The position numbers were made by a program, and so were the translations under genes. A DNA stretch of 35,124 nt, taken from Bacteroidales bacterium. Lineage in GTDB: Bacteria; Bacteroidota; Bacteroidia; Bacteroidales; UBA932. Shown piece after piece: positions 15,807 through 24,519 of the stretch. How positions within the stretch are numbered: the first letter of the stretch is position 1; every line of letters begins with the position of its first letter. Under the pieces are notes generated by a model that saw only the letters and a list, made by a program, of their open reading frames with translations, did not search any database and was not told the DNA's origin. The stretch spans positions 1 to 35,124 of the forward strand of contig JAFUZO010000058.1 of NCBI GenBank assembly GCA_017476575.1, given 5' to 3'.

Positions 15807-17536
15807 GACTTTTGGATCACCTCCGCCATCAGTATGCTCTCACGGAGCAGGGAGCCCGCGATCTTGTAAGATCCATCCTCGCCAGTGCCGTGATGGATAT
15901 GGTGCTGATGCTGCCTGTGGGCCTTCTGTACCTGATGGTCAAAGACCTGTCCGACGCAGGAAGCCTTCAACATCCCGGCAGTTATCTGTGGAAGGCCGCA
16001 GCTTGCCTCGCGGCCATTGCCATCACGGAATACATCAAGTACAACCGGCAGTTCACTTCCGTCTATCTGGAAAGCGGCCGTCGGCGGATCTCCCTTGCGG
16101 AGAAACTTCGCAAGCTGCCCCTGTCGTTCTTCGGAAAGAAGGATATTGCCGACCTTACCAGCACCATCATGGCCGATTGCGCTACCATCGAGAGCGGGAC
16201 CTCCCACTGGGTGCCGGAACTCTTCGGGTCCATGATTTCCACGGTCATCATCGGCCTGAGCCTGTTCTTTTTCGATGGGAGGATGGCCCTTGCCGCCGTC
16301 TGGGTGGTGCCGGTTGCAATCGGTGTGGTCCTTTTCTCCGAAAAAGTGCAGAACCGCTTCACGCGGCGCCAGCGGGAGGCCAAAGTGGATTTGGCCGAGC
16401 ATATCCAGGAGGGGTTGGAGGCCTTCCAGGACATCCGCTCCTGCGATGCAGAGAAGAAGTATCTGGATGATTTGTGGCCGAGAATCGACCTGGTGGAAAA
16501 ACGGGCTGTCGAGGCGGAACTGGGGGTCGCTTATTTCGTGGTGAGCGGGCAGATGATCCTGAAACTGGGGATTGCGACGGTGGCGTTGACCGGAGCCTCT
16601 CTCCTTGCCGCAGGCAGTCTGGACCTCATGACCTTCTTTATGTTCCTGCTGGTGGCGTCACGCCTGTACGATCCGATGTCCTCGTCGCTAATCAACTTGG
16701 GAGCCGTGCTTTCCCTGAACATCCAATGCGAACGGATTGATGAAATCCAGAGTCATCCGGAGCAGAACGGTGTCGAGGCCTTGTCCAACAAAGGATATGA
16801 TGTCTGTTTTGACAACGTGCGATTCGCTTATGAGACATCCGGGACGGTCCTTGACGGAGTCAGCTTCACAGCCCGTCAGGGCGAGGTGACGGCGCTTATC
16901 GGTCCATCCGGATCCGGCAAGACCACTGTTTCCAGACTTGCGGCCCGCTTCTGGGACATCCGGTCAGGAAAGATTTCCATAGGTGGTATGGATATCTCCA
17001 AGGTCGACCCGGAGACCCTGATGGGACTGTACTCCATCGTGTTCCAGGATGTGACGCTGTTCAACAATTCCATCTTGGAGAACATCCGCATCGGTCGGAA
17101 GGATGCGTCCGATGAAGAAGTGCTCGCAGCCGCCAGGCTGGCGCACGTGGATGTGTTCGCCCGGCGGCTTCCTGACGGGTGGAACACCCTCATCGGTGAG
17201 AACGGAAGCGAACTCTCTGGCGGCGAGCGTCAGCGTATCTCCCTTGCCCGGGCTTTCTTGAAAGACGCTCCCATCATCCTTCTCGACGAAGCAACGGCCT
17301 CGTTGGATGTGGAGAACGAGACGTTTATCCAGGAATCGCTGTCCCGCCTTGTGAAAGACAAGACGGTGATCCTCATTGCCCACCGGATGCGTACGGTGGC
17401 GGGGGCCGACAAGATCGTCGTCCTGGAAGAAGGCCGTGTCACGGAAAGCGGAACCCCTTCGGAGCTTTCCTTGGGCGGAGGTTTCTATGCCAGGATGGCC
17501 CGCTTGCAGAGCGATTCGCTTGACTGGTCATTGTAG
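15803..17536 (+). CDS. ABC exporter half-transporter, permease plus ATPase (second subunit)
   Basis: This is the partner of the preceding gene: 577 residues, membrane domain first and ATPase second. Motifs are Walker A GPSGSGKTT (Lys373), signature LSGGERQR (from Leu471), Walker B IILLDEAT (Asp495, Glu496), a conventional D-loop SLDVENE and switch His in IAHRMRT. Both ATPase sites of the presumed heterodimer therefore keep catalytic glutamates. The start is placed at ATG 15803 because it overlaps the upstream stop as ATGA. An ATG at 15791 would add MEHQ and cannot be excluded. The TetR gene two places upstream is the likely regulator. After the stop the sequence loses coding character. Confidence 0.88.
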   Translation: MRLLDHLRHQYALTEQGARDLVRSILASAVMDMVLMLPVGLLYLMVKDLSDAGSLQHPGSYLWKAAACLAAIAITEYIKYNRQFTSVYLESGRRRISLAEKLRKLPLSFFGKKDIADLTSTIMADCATIESGTSHWVPELFGSMISTVIIGLSLFFFDGRMALAAVWVVPVAIGVVLFSEKVQNRFTRRQREAKVDLAEHIQEGLEAFQDIRSCDAEKKYLDDLWPRIDLVEKRAVEAELGVAYFVVSGQMILKLGIATVALTGASLLAAGSLDLMTFFMFLLVASRLYDPMSSSLINLGAVLSLNIQCERIDEIQSHPEQNGVEALSNKGYDVCFDNVRFAYETSGTVLDGVSFTARQGEVTALIGPSGSGKTTVSRLAARFWDIRSGKISIGGMDISKVDPETLMGLYSIVFQDVTLFNNSILENIRIGRKDASDEEVLAAARLAHVDVFARRLPDGWNTLIGENGSELSGGERQRISLARAFLKDAPIILLDEATASLDVENETFIQESLSRLVKDKTVILIAHRMRTVAGADKIVVLEEGRVTESGTPSELSLGGGFYARMARLQSDSLDWSL

Positions 17537-17725
17537 CTTGGAGACGGAGCCTGGTGCCCCATCACCGTCCGCATCACCCACAGCGGAATGTCCGACATTG
17601 CTGACTTCATGTTGGAGGATATGCAAACAACACCGCTGGCGGGCGAGCAGCGCAGCGAACTCTCCGGCCAGTGCCAGCAGGGTAGCGTAGGAACCCACCG
17701 GCCGGGGCTTCCCGGGTGAAACTGA

Positions 17726-18115
17726 TTATATAAGGGGGCAATACAGGAAACCGAGCATCCAGAGCGGAAGCTTTGCTCCGTCGGGCAGGTCCCAGTCATC
17801 GGCAAAAATGTATGGATCCGGCCATCCGGCTATCTGGGAAAGGTCCTTGTTCCGGCCCCCCATCTCAAAGGTGTATTGGGCATCCACTTTAAAATCACCT
17901 TGTGCTTTTCTGTATTCTACCTTGTGGGATTCCGACAGGCTGGCTACGGCCTACGGCAAAACTTTCCCTGGCCGTACCGGTATCCACCCTCCCCGTTGAA
18001 AGGGCATGCTGCAGATTCGGGTTCTCCATATAGACATTGTCCAGCTTGGCCAGTTTTCCGATTTTTTCTTCTCGGAATAAAGGTTCATCTGGCAGAGGGG
18101 GAGATGTTTTTCCAT
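17726..18115 (-). pseudogene. Remnant of an AAA-family ATPase with DUF4143-type C-terminus, frameshifted
   Basis: Reading the minus strand, one frame gives KLDNVYMENPNLQHALS and then DTGTARESF. It loses similarity at about 17940-17960, while another frame picks up SHKVEYRKAQGDFKVDA, then TFEMGGRNKDLSQIAG and the closing LPLWMLGFLY, ending at TAA 17726-17728. Together these match the C-terminal end of the large Bacteroidetes ATPase family with AAA and DUF4143 domains, where an ...NPNL...RETFF...GDF.VD..Y.FEVGG...PLW.FG.LY pattern is standard. Only about 125 residues survive, with at least one frameshift, and the ATPase part is absent. The 189 bases between the ABC operon and this remnant show nothing recognisable. 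Confidence 0.72.
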
Positions 18116-18123
18116 TTCTTGCC

Positions 18124-18147
18124 GTGGGTACTTTTGTGGGTACTTTT
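18124..18147. repeat. Tandem 12-bp direct repeat
   Basis: GTGGGTACTTTT occurs twice without a gap. It lies just upstream of the ATPase remnant (on that gene's strand) and about 160 bases from the tRNA-Arg 3' end. It could be replication slippage or a footprint of past integration. Confidence 0.5.
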
Positions 18148-18260
18148 CTTTTGAAGATACCCAAAATAGCTTTGAAAATCCTCAAAGTAGACGACAGAAT
18201 CCGCCCCGTCACCGAGAGGCAGAAAAACACACAACACGTTGATTTTTTAATTGTTTGAAA

Positions 18261-18302
18261 AGAAAAGGGGCGGTCACCCTGGTGGTTGTCCACCCCTTTT
18301 CT
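18261..18302 (-). terminator. Terminator hairpin downstream of tRNA-Arg
   Basis: Left arm 18261-18273 and right arm 18290-18302 pair over 13 bases with a single mismatch (AGAAAAGGGG against CCCCTTTTCT plus the inner GG/CC). On the minus strand the hairpin begins 3 bases after the tRNA 3' end and is followed by a T-rich CTTTTC run, as expected of a Rho-independent terminator. Confidence 0.7.
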
Positions 18303-18305
18303 CCG

Positions 18306-18377
18306 TACCCCCGCTCGGAATCGAACCGGGACCGTCAGAACCGGAATCTGAAATTCTATCCTTTAAACTACAGGGGC
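18306..18377 (-). tRNA. tRNA-Arg (anticodon CCG)
   Basis: The minus strand folds into a 72-base cloverleaf. The acceptor stem is GCCCCTG with CGGGGGT (a G-U at position 1-72 and another inside), discriminator A. The D arm has the GTTT and GAAT strands. The anticodon stem is TCAGA/TCTGA around the loop TTCCGGT, so the anticodon is CCG, reading CGG arginine codons. The variable loop has 4 bases and the T loop is TTCGATT. The T stem as read has one C-A mismatch (CCCGG against CCGAG). CCA is not encoded. A promoter and a terminator flank it. Confidence 0.9.
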
Positions 18378-18394
18378 ATCCCGGTTTGGGACTG

Positions 18395-18424
18395 CAAATT
18401 TAATAAATTTTGTGGACTTCCCAA
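18395..18424 (-). promoter_or_regulatory. Promoter of tRNA-Arg
   Basis: On the minus strand TTG (complement of 18422-18424) and TAAATTTG (complement of 18395-18402) are separated by 19 bases, a full -33/-7 match. The -7 element ends 17 bases before the first base of the tRNA. Confidence 0.75.
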
Positions 18425-18436
18425 CTTTTTATTCGT

Positions 18437-18444
18437 TATATTTG
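18437..18444 (+). promoter_or_regulatory. Bacteroidetes-type -7 element for the SGNH esterase gene
   Basis: TATATTTG is an exact TAnnTTTG match, 27 bases before the chosen ATG at 18472. The nearest TTG (18410-18412) is 24 bases upstream, longer than usual. The site is back to back with the tRNA promoter. Confidence 0.6.
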
Positions 18445-18471
18445 CATTTCAAAATGATAAGACGAGCGGAT

Positions 18472-19161
18472 ATGAAGACTTCCTGCCATTTCCTCCTATG
18501 GGTGCTCATCGCTGCCAACTTGCTTTGCAGCAAGGAGTCCGGTGCCCAGAATGTCGTCCATCTGTACACTTACAAGGCCGAGAACGAGGCCTTGCCGACT
18601 CCGGCCCGGAAAGAGCGCCGGGTCGTGTTCATCGGCGATTCGATCACCGAGGGCTGGAGCAAGCGCCAGGATCCGGAGTTCTTCGCGGACGGGCGCTATA
18701 TCGGCCGGGGCATCAGCGGGGAAGTAACCGCTCAGATGCTCTTGCGTTTCCGGAGCGATGTGCTGGCCCTGCAACCCGCCATCGTCGTCATCGGAGGCGG
18801 GACGAACGACATTGCCTTGAACCTGGGCGACTACAACGAGGACTATACGCTGGGTAACATCATCTCCATGGCCGAACTGGCCAAGATGCACAAGATCAAG
18901 GTCGTCCTGGCCTCTGTCCTGCCTGCCTCCCGTTTTCCCTGGCGGCCGGAAGTGACCGACGCGGCGGACAAGATTGCTTCTCTCAACGCCCGCATCCAGG
19001 CATATGCCCGGGCCCATAAGATTCCCTACGTCGACTATTATTCTGCCATGGTCTATGGCGAGGATCGGTCGCTGAATCCGGCCTACCAGCGGGATGCGGT
19101 CCATCCGAACAAGGCTGGCTACAAGGTCATGGAAGCGCTCGTCGAACCATTCCTGAAGTAG
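18472..19161 (+). CDS. Secreted SGNH/GDSL-family hydrolase
   Basis: The 229-residue product is an SGNH-fold esterase of the acetylhydrolase type. Block I is VVFIGDSITEGW (nucleophile Ser in GDSIT), block II is the Gly in GRGISGEVT, block III is GGGTNDIA with the oxyanion Asn, and block V is DAVHPN with catalytic Asp and His. A signal peptide ending near SGAQ exports it to the periplasm or surface. The start at 18472 (MKTSCHF) is preferred because it gives a standard signal peptide. The in-frame ATG at 18454 lies only 9 bases from the -7 element. Its TAG stop touches the next gene, a sugar-type oxidoreductase, suggesting a small operon that deacylates and then oxidises a carbohydrate. That link is inference. 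Confidence 0.92.
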   Translation: MKTSCHFLLWVLIAANLLCSKESGAQNVVHLYTYKAENEALPTPARKERRVVFIGDSITEGWSKRQDPEFFADGRYIGRGISGEVTAQMLLRFRSDVLALQPAIVVIGGGTNDIALNLGDYNEDYTLGNIISMAELAKMHKIKVVLASVLPASRFPWRPEVTDAADKIASLNARIQAYARAHKIPYVDYYSAMVYGEDRSLNPAYQRDAVHPNKAGYKVMEALVEPFLK

Positions 19162-19166
19162 TGGAG

Positions 19167-20309
<1,143 letters not shown>

Positions 20310-20339
20310 CGCCGGGTCATCTCTCCCGCATGGCGGTGT

Positions 20340-21542
20340 TCATGCCTGCTGGTTCAGCAACCTGATCTTGGACAGCAGGCTGGCGCCCACGGCACCGGCC
20401 TGTTTGCCCAGTTTGGACACCTTGATGGTCGTGTCGTTGTTCACCAGGGTGAGGGTCAGTTTGTTGACCGTGCTGTTGAGCGGCGGCATGAGGTACTTCT
20501 CGGCGGCGGACAGCCGGCCGCCGATGATGACGAGGTCGGGGTTGAAGATGTTGATGAGCCCGGCGATGGCCCGGCCGAGGGTGGCGCCCACCTCCTCGAC
20601 GGACTCGATGGCGGTGACATCCTCCTCCCGGATGGCTTCCAGGATGTCTTCGAGCGAGACGTTTCCGGTCGTGCGGAACTTCTCCGACAGGCAGGAGGTC
20701 TGGCCGTCCTTGAGTTTTTCGGTGAAGATCCGGTGGAGGGCCCGTCCGGAGGCGCCGGTCTCGGTGCAACCCTTCTTGCCGCAATGGCAGATCCGGTTGT
20801 TGTCCAGGAGCGGGAAATGGCCCACCTCGCCGGAGAAGCCGGACTTCCCGTAGAAGAGTTGTCCGTCCAGGATGATGCCCATGCCGAGGCCCCAGCCGAC
20901 GTTGAGGAAGAGGATGGTGCCCTCGTCCCGCGCGACGCCGCAGACATATTCGCCGTAGGCCATGCCGCGCGAGTCGTTCTCGACGAAGACCGGCCCGCCG
21001 AAGCCTTCCTGCAGGACGTCCCGGATCGGGCGCGATTCACTGATGAAATAGGAGTAACTGAAGCCGGTGTTGTGGTTGACGCGCCCGGTGAGGTTGACAC
21101 CGTAGGCGCGGATGCGGGTCTGGTCGATGCCGAGGCCGTCGAGATACTTCCGCACGGTGGCGCACAGGTGCAGGACCGATTCCTCCGTCCCTTCCAGCCG
21201 GCAGGGATACCGGTCGGTGTAGTCGACGATCCGCCCCTTGAAATCGGTGACGGCCAGGTTGAGGGTGTTGGCGTTGACCTCGATGCCGACGAAGTACCCG
21301 GCGCCGGGGTTCAGTCCGTAGATGGAGGGATGCCGTCCGCTGGCGGAATCGAGCTTGCCCATCTCGATGACATAGCCTTCCTTGATCATCTCTGCGATGA
21401 TCCGGGAGGTCTTCGGGATACTCGCACCGATTTCCCGGCTCAGTTCGCTGAGGGTGAAGTAGCCGTCGTTGACGCACAGGTTCAGGATCAGTTTCTTCAT
21501 GGGGGCATAGCGCCCGCTGATGTCGTTCAGGAAGGATTCCAT
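20340..21542 (-). CDS. ROK family transcriptional regulator
   Basis: The 400-residue product combines an N-terminal winged helix-turn-helix (about residues 20-70, LSELSREIGASIPKTSRIIAEMI) with a ROK sugar-kinase-like domain, as in NagC and Mlc. The ROK zinc motif reads CHCGKKGCTET, and FSGEVGHFPL precedes it. VFVENDSRGMAYGEY covers the Asn-Asp pair used for sugar binding in ROK proteins, and INIFNPDLVIIGG is the usual C-terminal block. It is therefore likely a sugar-responsive repressor or activator. It ends 30 bases from the convergent oxidoreductase gene and starts 57 bases after the receiver/ATP-grasp gene, with its own promoter in between. Confidence 0.92.
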   Translation of the reverse strand: MESFLNDISGRYAPMKKLILNLCVNDGYFTLSELSREIGASIPKTSRIIAEMIKEGYVIEMGKLDSASGRHPSIYGLNPGAGYFVGIEVNANTLNLAVTDFKGRIVDYTDRYPCRLEGTEESVLHLCATVRKYLDGLGIDQTRIRAYGVNLTGRVNHNTGFSYSYFISESRPIRDVLQEGFGGPVFVENDSRGMAYGEYVCGVARDEGTILFLNVGWGLGMGIILDGQLFYGKSGFSGEVGHFPLLDNNRICHCGKKGCTETGASGRALHRIFTEKLKDGQTSCLSEKFRTTGNVSLEDILEAIREEDVTAIESVEEVGATLGRAIAGLINIFNPDLVIIGGRLSAAEKYLMPPLNSTVNKLTLTLVNNDTTIKVSKLGKQAGAVGASLLSKIRLLNQQA

Positions 21543-21555
21543 CGCTCGTTTTTTA

Positions 21556-21563
21556 CAAAGGTA
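21556..21563 (-). promoter_or_regulatory. Bacteroidetes-type -7 element for the ROK regulator
   Basis: The minus strand reads TACCTTTG, an exact TAnnTTTG match, 13 bases before the ATG at 21542. A TTG is present only about 28 bases further upstream, so the -33 part is uncertain. Confidence 0.55.
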
Positions 21564-21599
21564 ATAAATTATGGCGGGAATCCCTCTTTTTGTCAAAAA

Positions 21600-24515
21600 T
21601 TATTGGTTCATGGCTACCAGCGCCCGTCCGGCACGGCCGTCGACGCAGATGCGGAGGGGCTGCGGGAAACGGACGTGGCGGAGATAGGGCGTTTCCTCCA
21701 CGGCCGACAGGGCGTCGAGCGCATCGGTGTCCAGGAAGTCGCCGCGGCGGGTGAACGGGTCCACGTTGACGTAGCCTGCGTTGAAGGAGGTGAGATTCTG
21801 GAAGAAGTGTGTGCCCTGGCTCGGGTCGACGCGGAAGTCGGGCAAAGCAGATTCCACCAGCACCTTGGCTTCCGAAATGTCGCTCCAGGCGACGGGGACG
21901 CCGAGGGTCGGGATGCTGGATCCCCACCGGCCGTAGCCGATGAGCACGTAGGTGCGCCCCTCGGCCCGCATCCGGGCGTTCAGTTCGCGGAGTTCCGCGG
22001 CCATCTCGACCGTCTTCATCTTGTCGAACCGGTCCCGTCGCAGGTACACCACGTCGGAAACGTCCGGAATCCAGCCGGTGCCGAGGGCGCTCTCCGACCG
22101 GACGATGGCGCCGGAGGGGTCGACGGATTTCCAGTCGACCTCGGCATGGAGGCTGTCGGCGGAGATGGGCCGGATCTGCAGGACATGGAAAAGGCTGCCT
22201 TCCAGGTCGGCGGCGAATTCCAGCTCGACCCCGCATTTCATCTCGTCGGCGCAGATTTCCAGGAGTTTCCGCAAGATATCTGCGAGCGGGAAGGTGTTGT
22301 ACCGCAGGATATGGGCGAAGGTGACGGCCTTCGGCCCCCGTGGCAAGGGCGAGTCCACGATGCGCTGGTTCTCGTAATCGTAGGTCGAGGCCACCCGCGA
22401 GAAAGCCTTGAACCGTCCGCATTCATTGACAGGGATCCGCTCCAGGTTGACCGCATCGTCGACCGAGGTCTTGAATTTCTCCGGAAGCAGGTTCAGGGCG
22501 TACATCACTTGCTGGGTGTCCCGCAGGGTCAGTTCCGGGGTCGAAGTCTGGAGGACGTTCCGGGGATAGCACGGCGAGAAGCGCAGGACCTGCTCCCCGT
22601 CGACGACGGCCTTGCCGAGCCCGAAAGCGACCTTGGCAATCCCTTCCTCCGCCTTTTCGTAACCGAGCGGGTAGAAGTTGACGGACCGGGCTACACCGGA
22701 AAGAGTCGGGAAGTAGTACCCGCCGTCCTCCGTGCCGCTGACCTCCTGGAGGATGATGGCCATCTTCTCTTCTGAAATCACGTTCGCAGTGGCGGTGATA
22801 TAACCTCTGGAAGCGGCGAAATAGACGGAGGCGTAGACGCTCTTGATGGCTTTCGAGAGAAGACGCAGCTGCTGATCCTCGTTCTCCGTACAAGGAATCA
22901 TGTAGGTGGAGTAGACACCCGCAAACGGCTGGTAATAGGAATCTTCCAGCTTGGAGGAAGATCGTACGGCGAGCGGTTTCCGCACCTCCCGGACGAAGAC
23001 GCGCAGGGCGTCGGTCAACTCGCCGGGCAGGGTGGACGACACGAATTCAGAGAGGATTTCCTCGTCCGAGATGTCGGCATTGATGACGTACTGGAGCCCG
23101 TTTTCAAGGATGAACCGGTCGAAGAACTCGGTCGTCACGACGAGGGTGCGCGGAATCAGGACGTGCACATCCGGCCATTTCCCGTAGAGACTGTGCTTGT
23201 AGAGGATGTGGTTGAGGAAGGCCAGTCCGCGGGCCTTGCCGCCGAGGGACCCTTCGCCGATCCGGGAGAACCAGATGGTGTCGTTGTAGGTGTCCGGGTC
23301 GAACCGCGCCACGACGCCGAGTCCCTGGGCGATGCGGTATTCGTGGATGGCTTCCACGGCGATGGCCCTGAAATCCTCGGTATCCTTGAAGGCTCCGTTC
23401 TTGAGCCGGTTGCCCACGGAGAAGATACCCCGGGCCAGGAGCCAGCGGGATACGTAGTTCTTGCCCCGCAGCTTCTCCAGCACCTTTTCGGGGAGGGCGG
23501 CAATGATCTGCTCGGCGCCCCGCAGGTCATGGGCCCGGGCGATTTCGTGTTCCCGGCTGTCCGTAGCCACGAAGTCGCCGAAGCCGAATTCGCGACCGAT
23601 GTACTCGGAGAGTTCGTGGGTGAGGGTCTTGGAGCGCTTCATCAAGAAGCCGGCATGGAGGGAATCGGCGACGGCCCGCATGCTTTCCTGTGACGACTGC
23701 ATGAGGATGGGCATCTTGGGAATCTCCCGCCGGATGAGGTTGCAGAGGTCCACGCCCGCATCCAGCTTCTCCTCGGACGGCTTGTCGTGCCGGTGGAGGA
23801 CGAAGCCGATGTCGGAGATGACCCCGAGGAGGTTGTCCTTGTACGCCTCGTAGAGGCCGACGGCATCCTCATAGTTGGTGGCCATGAGGATTTTCGGACG
23901 GGCCCGCTTGCGGAAGATCTGCTGGTCCTCGTTGAGGGCGTCGCGGATGGAGGCGACGTTCTGCTGGAGCACCAGCTTGTACAGGAGCGGCAGGTAGGTG
24001 GAATAGTACCGGACCGAGTCTTCCACGAGGAGGATGCACTGCACCCCGCCTTCCCGGATGTCCTGGTCGGCGTTGAGGCTGTCTTCGAGCAGTTTGATGA
24101 TAGCGATGATGAGGTCCGTGCTCCCGTTCCAGCAGAAAGTGTAGTCGATGCCGCTGCGGTCCTTGTCCTCCATCTGGCGGTAGATTTCCTTGGAGAAGGA
24201 GGTCAGGAGGACGATGGGTGTGTCCGGGGAATACACCTTCATCCGCCGGGAGAAGTCGAACACGTCCACTTCGCCGACATTGTACATCGTGATGACCAGG
24301 TCGAACCGCTCCCCGGCCTCGGCTTTTTCCAAGGCTTCCAGGGTCGATTCCACCCGCTCGAAGACCGGCGGGTTCGACAGGTTGAGTTCGGAGTATTCAC
24401 GGGTGATCCGTGCATCGAGCCGCCCATCTTCTTCGAGCGAGAAATTGTCGTAGTTGTTGCACACGAGCAGGATCCTCCGGATCCGCCTGGCCATCAGGGA
24501 TGTACTTTCTGTCAT
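21600..24515 (-). CDS. Two-receiver protein with PEP synthase-type ATP-grasp domain (PEP/pyruvate-binding domain protein)
   Basis: The 971-residue product starts with two receiver-like domains. The first (about residues 10-150) has Met where the acceptor Asp should be (DLVITMYNV). The second (about 160-310) keeps the acidic pair LVEDS, the acceptor-like Asp in VISDIGF and the Lys in LMKRS, with an insertion of about 30 residues. From about residue 400 comes a PPDK/PEP-synthase N-terminal ATP-grasp region: GSLGGKARGL, LAVRSSSKLED, FAGVYSTY and VLQIRPIS. A further 190 residues (LIGYGRWGSS, DPSQGTHFFQNL) follow. No TSHAA-type phosphohistidine site and no PEP-binding barrel are present, so it is not a complete PEP synthase. 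It begins 4 bases after gdhA and must be co-expressed. An in-frame ATG at 24494 is an alternative start. Function unknown. Confidence 0.85.
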   Translation of the reverse strand: MTESTSLMARRIRRILLVCNNYDNFSLEEDGRLDARITREYSELNLSNPPVFERVESTLEALEKAEAGERFDLVITMYNVGEVDVFDFSRRMKVYSPDTPIVLLTSFSKEIYRQMEDKDRSGIDYTFCWNGSTDLIIAIIKLLEDSLNADQDIREGGVQCILLVEDSVRYYSTYLPLLYKLVLQQNVASIRDALNEDQQIFRKRARPKILMATNYEDAVGLYEAYKDNLLGVISDIGFVLHRHDKPSEEKLDAGVDLCNLIRREIPKMPILMQSSQESMRAVADSLHAGFLMKRSKTLTHELSEYIGREFGFGDFVATDSREHEIARAHDLRGAEQIIAALPEKVLEKLRGKNYVSRWLLARGIFSVGNRLKNGAFKDTEDFRAIAVEAIHEYRIAQGLGVVARFDPDTYNDTIWFSRIGEGSLGGKARGLAFLNHILYKHSLYGKWPDVHVLIPRTLVVTTEFFDRFILENGLQYVINADISDEEILSEFVSSTLPGELTDALRVFVREVRKPLAVRSSSKLEDSYYQPFAGVYSTYMIPCTENEDQQLRLLSKAIKSVYASVYFAASRGYITATANVISEEKMAIILQEVSGTEDGGYYFPTLSGVARSVNFYPLGYEKAEEGIAKVAFGLGKAVVDGEQVLRFSPCYPRNVLQTSTPELTLRDTQQVMYALNLLPEKFKTSVDDAVNLERIPVNECGRFKAFSRVASTYDYENQRIVDSPLPRGPKAVTFAHILRYNTFPLADILRKLLEICADEMKCGVELEFAADLEGSLFHVLQIRPISADSLHAEVDWKSVDPSGAIVRSESALGTGWIPDVSDVVYLRRDRFDKMKTVEMAAELRELNARMRAEGRTYVLIGYGRWGSSIPTLGVPVAWSDISEAKVLVESALPDFRVDPSQGTHFFQNLTSFNAGYVNVDPFTRRGDFLDTDALDALSAVEETPYLRHVRFPQPLRICVDGRAGRALVAMNQ

Positions 24516-24519
24516 AGGG

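Noticed and set aside
18037..18258. A 73-codon plus-strand frame upstream of the tRNA
   Set aside because: It crosses the ATPase remnant antisense and the tandem repeat, and its translation resembles nothing known to me. An integrase fragment was considered but cannot be supported.
17537..18377. Attachment-site duplication of the tRNA-Arg 3' end
   Set aside because: I looked for a second copy of the tRNA 3' segment in the flanking accessory region and did not see one. A copy outside the window cannot be excluded.
19161..19166. GTG at 19161 as the oxidoreductase start
   Set aside because: The ATG two codons later gives the typical family N-terminus MRIAALGIG, and the purine-rich bases before it fit a ribosome contact better than coding.
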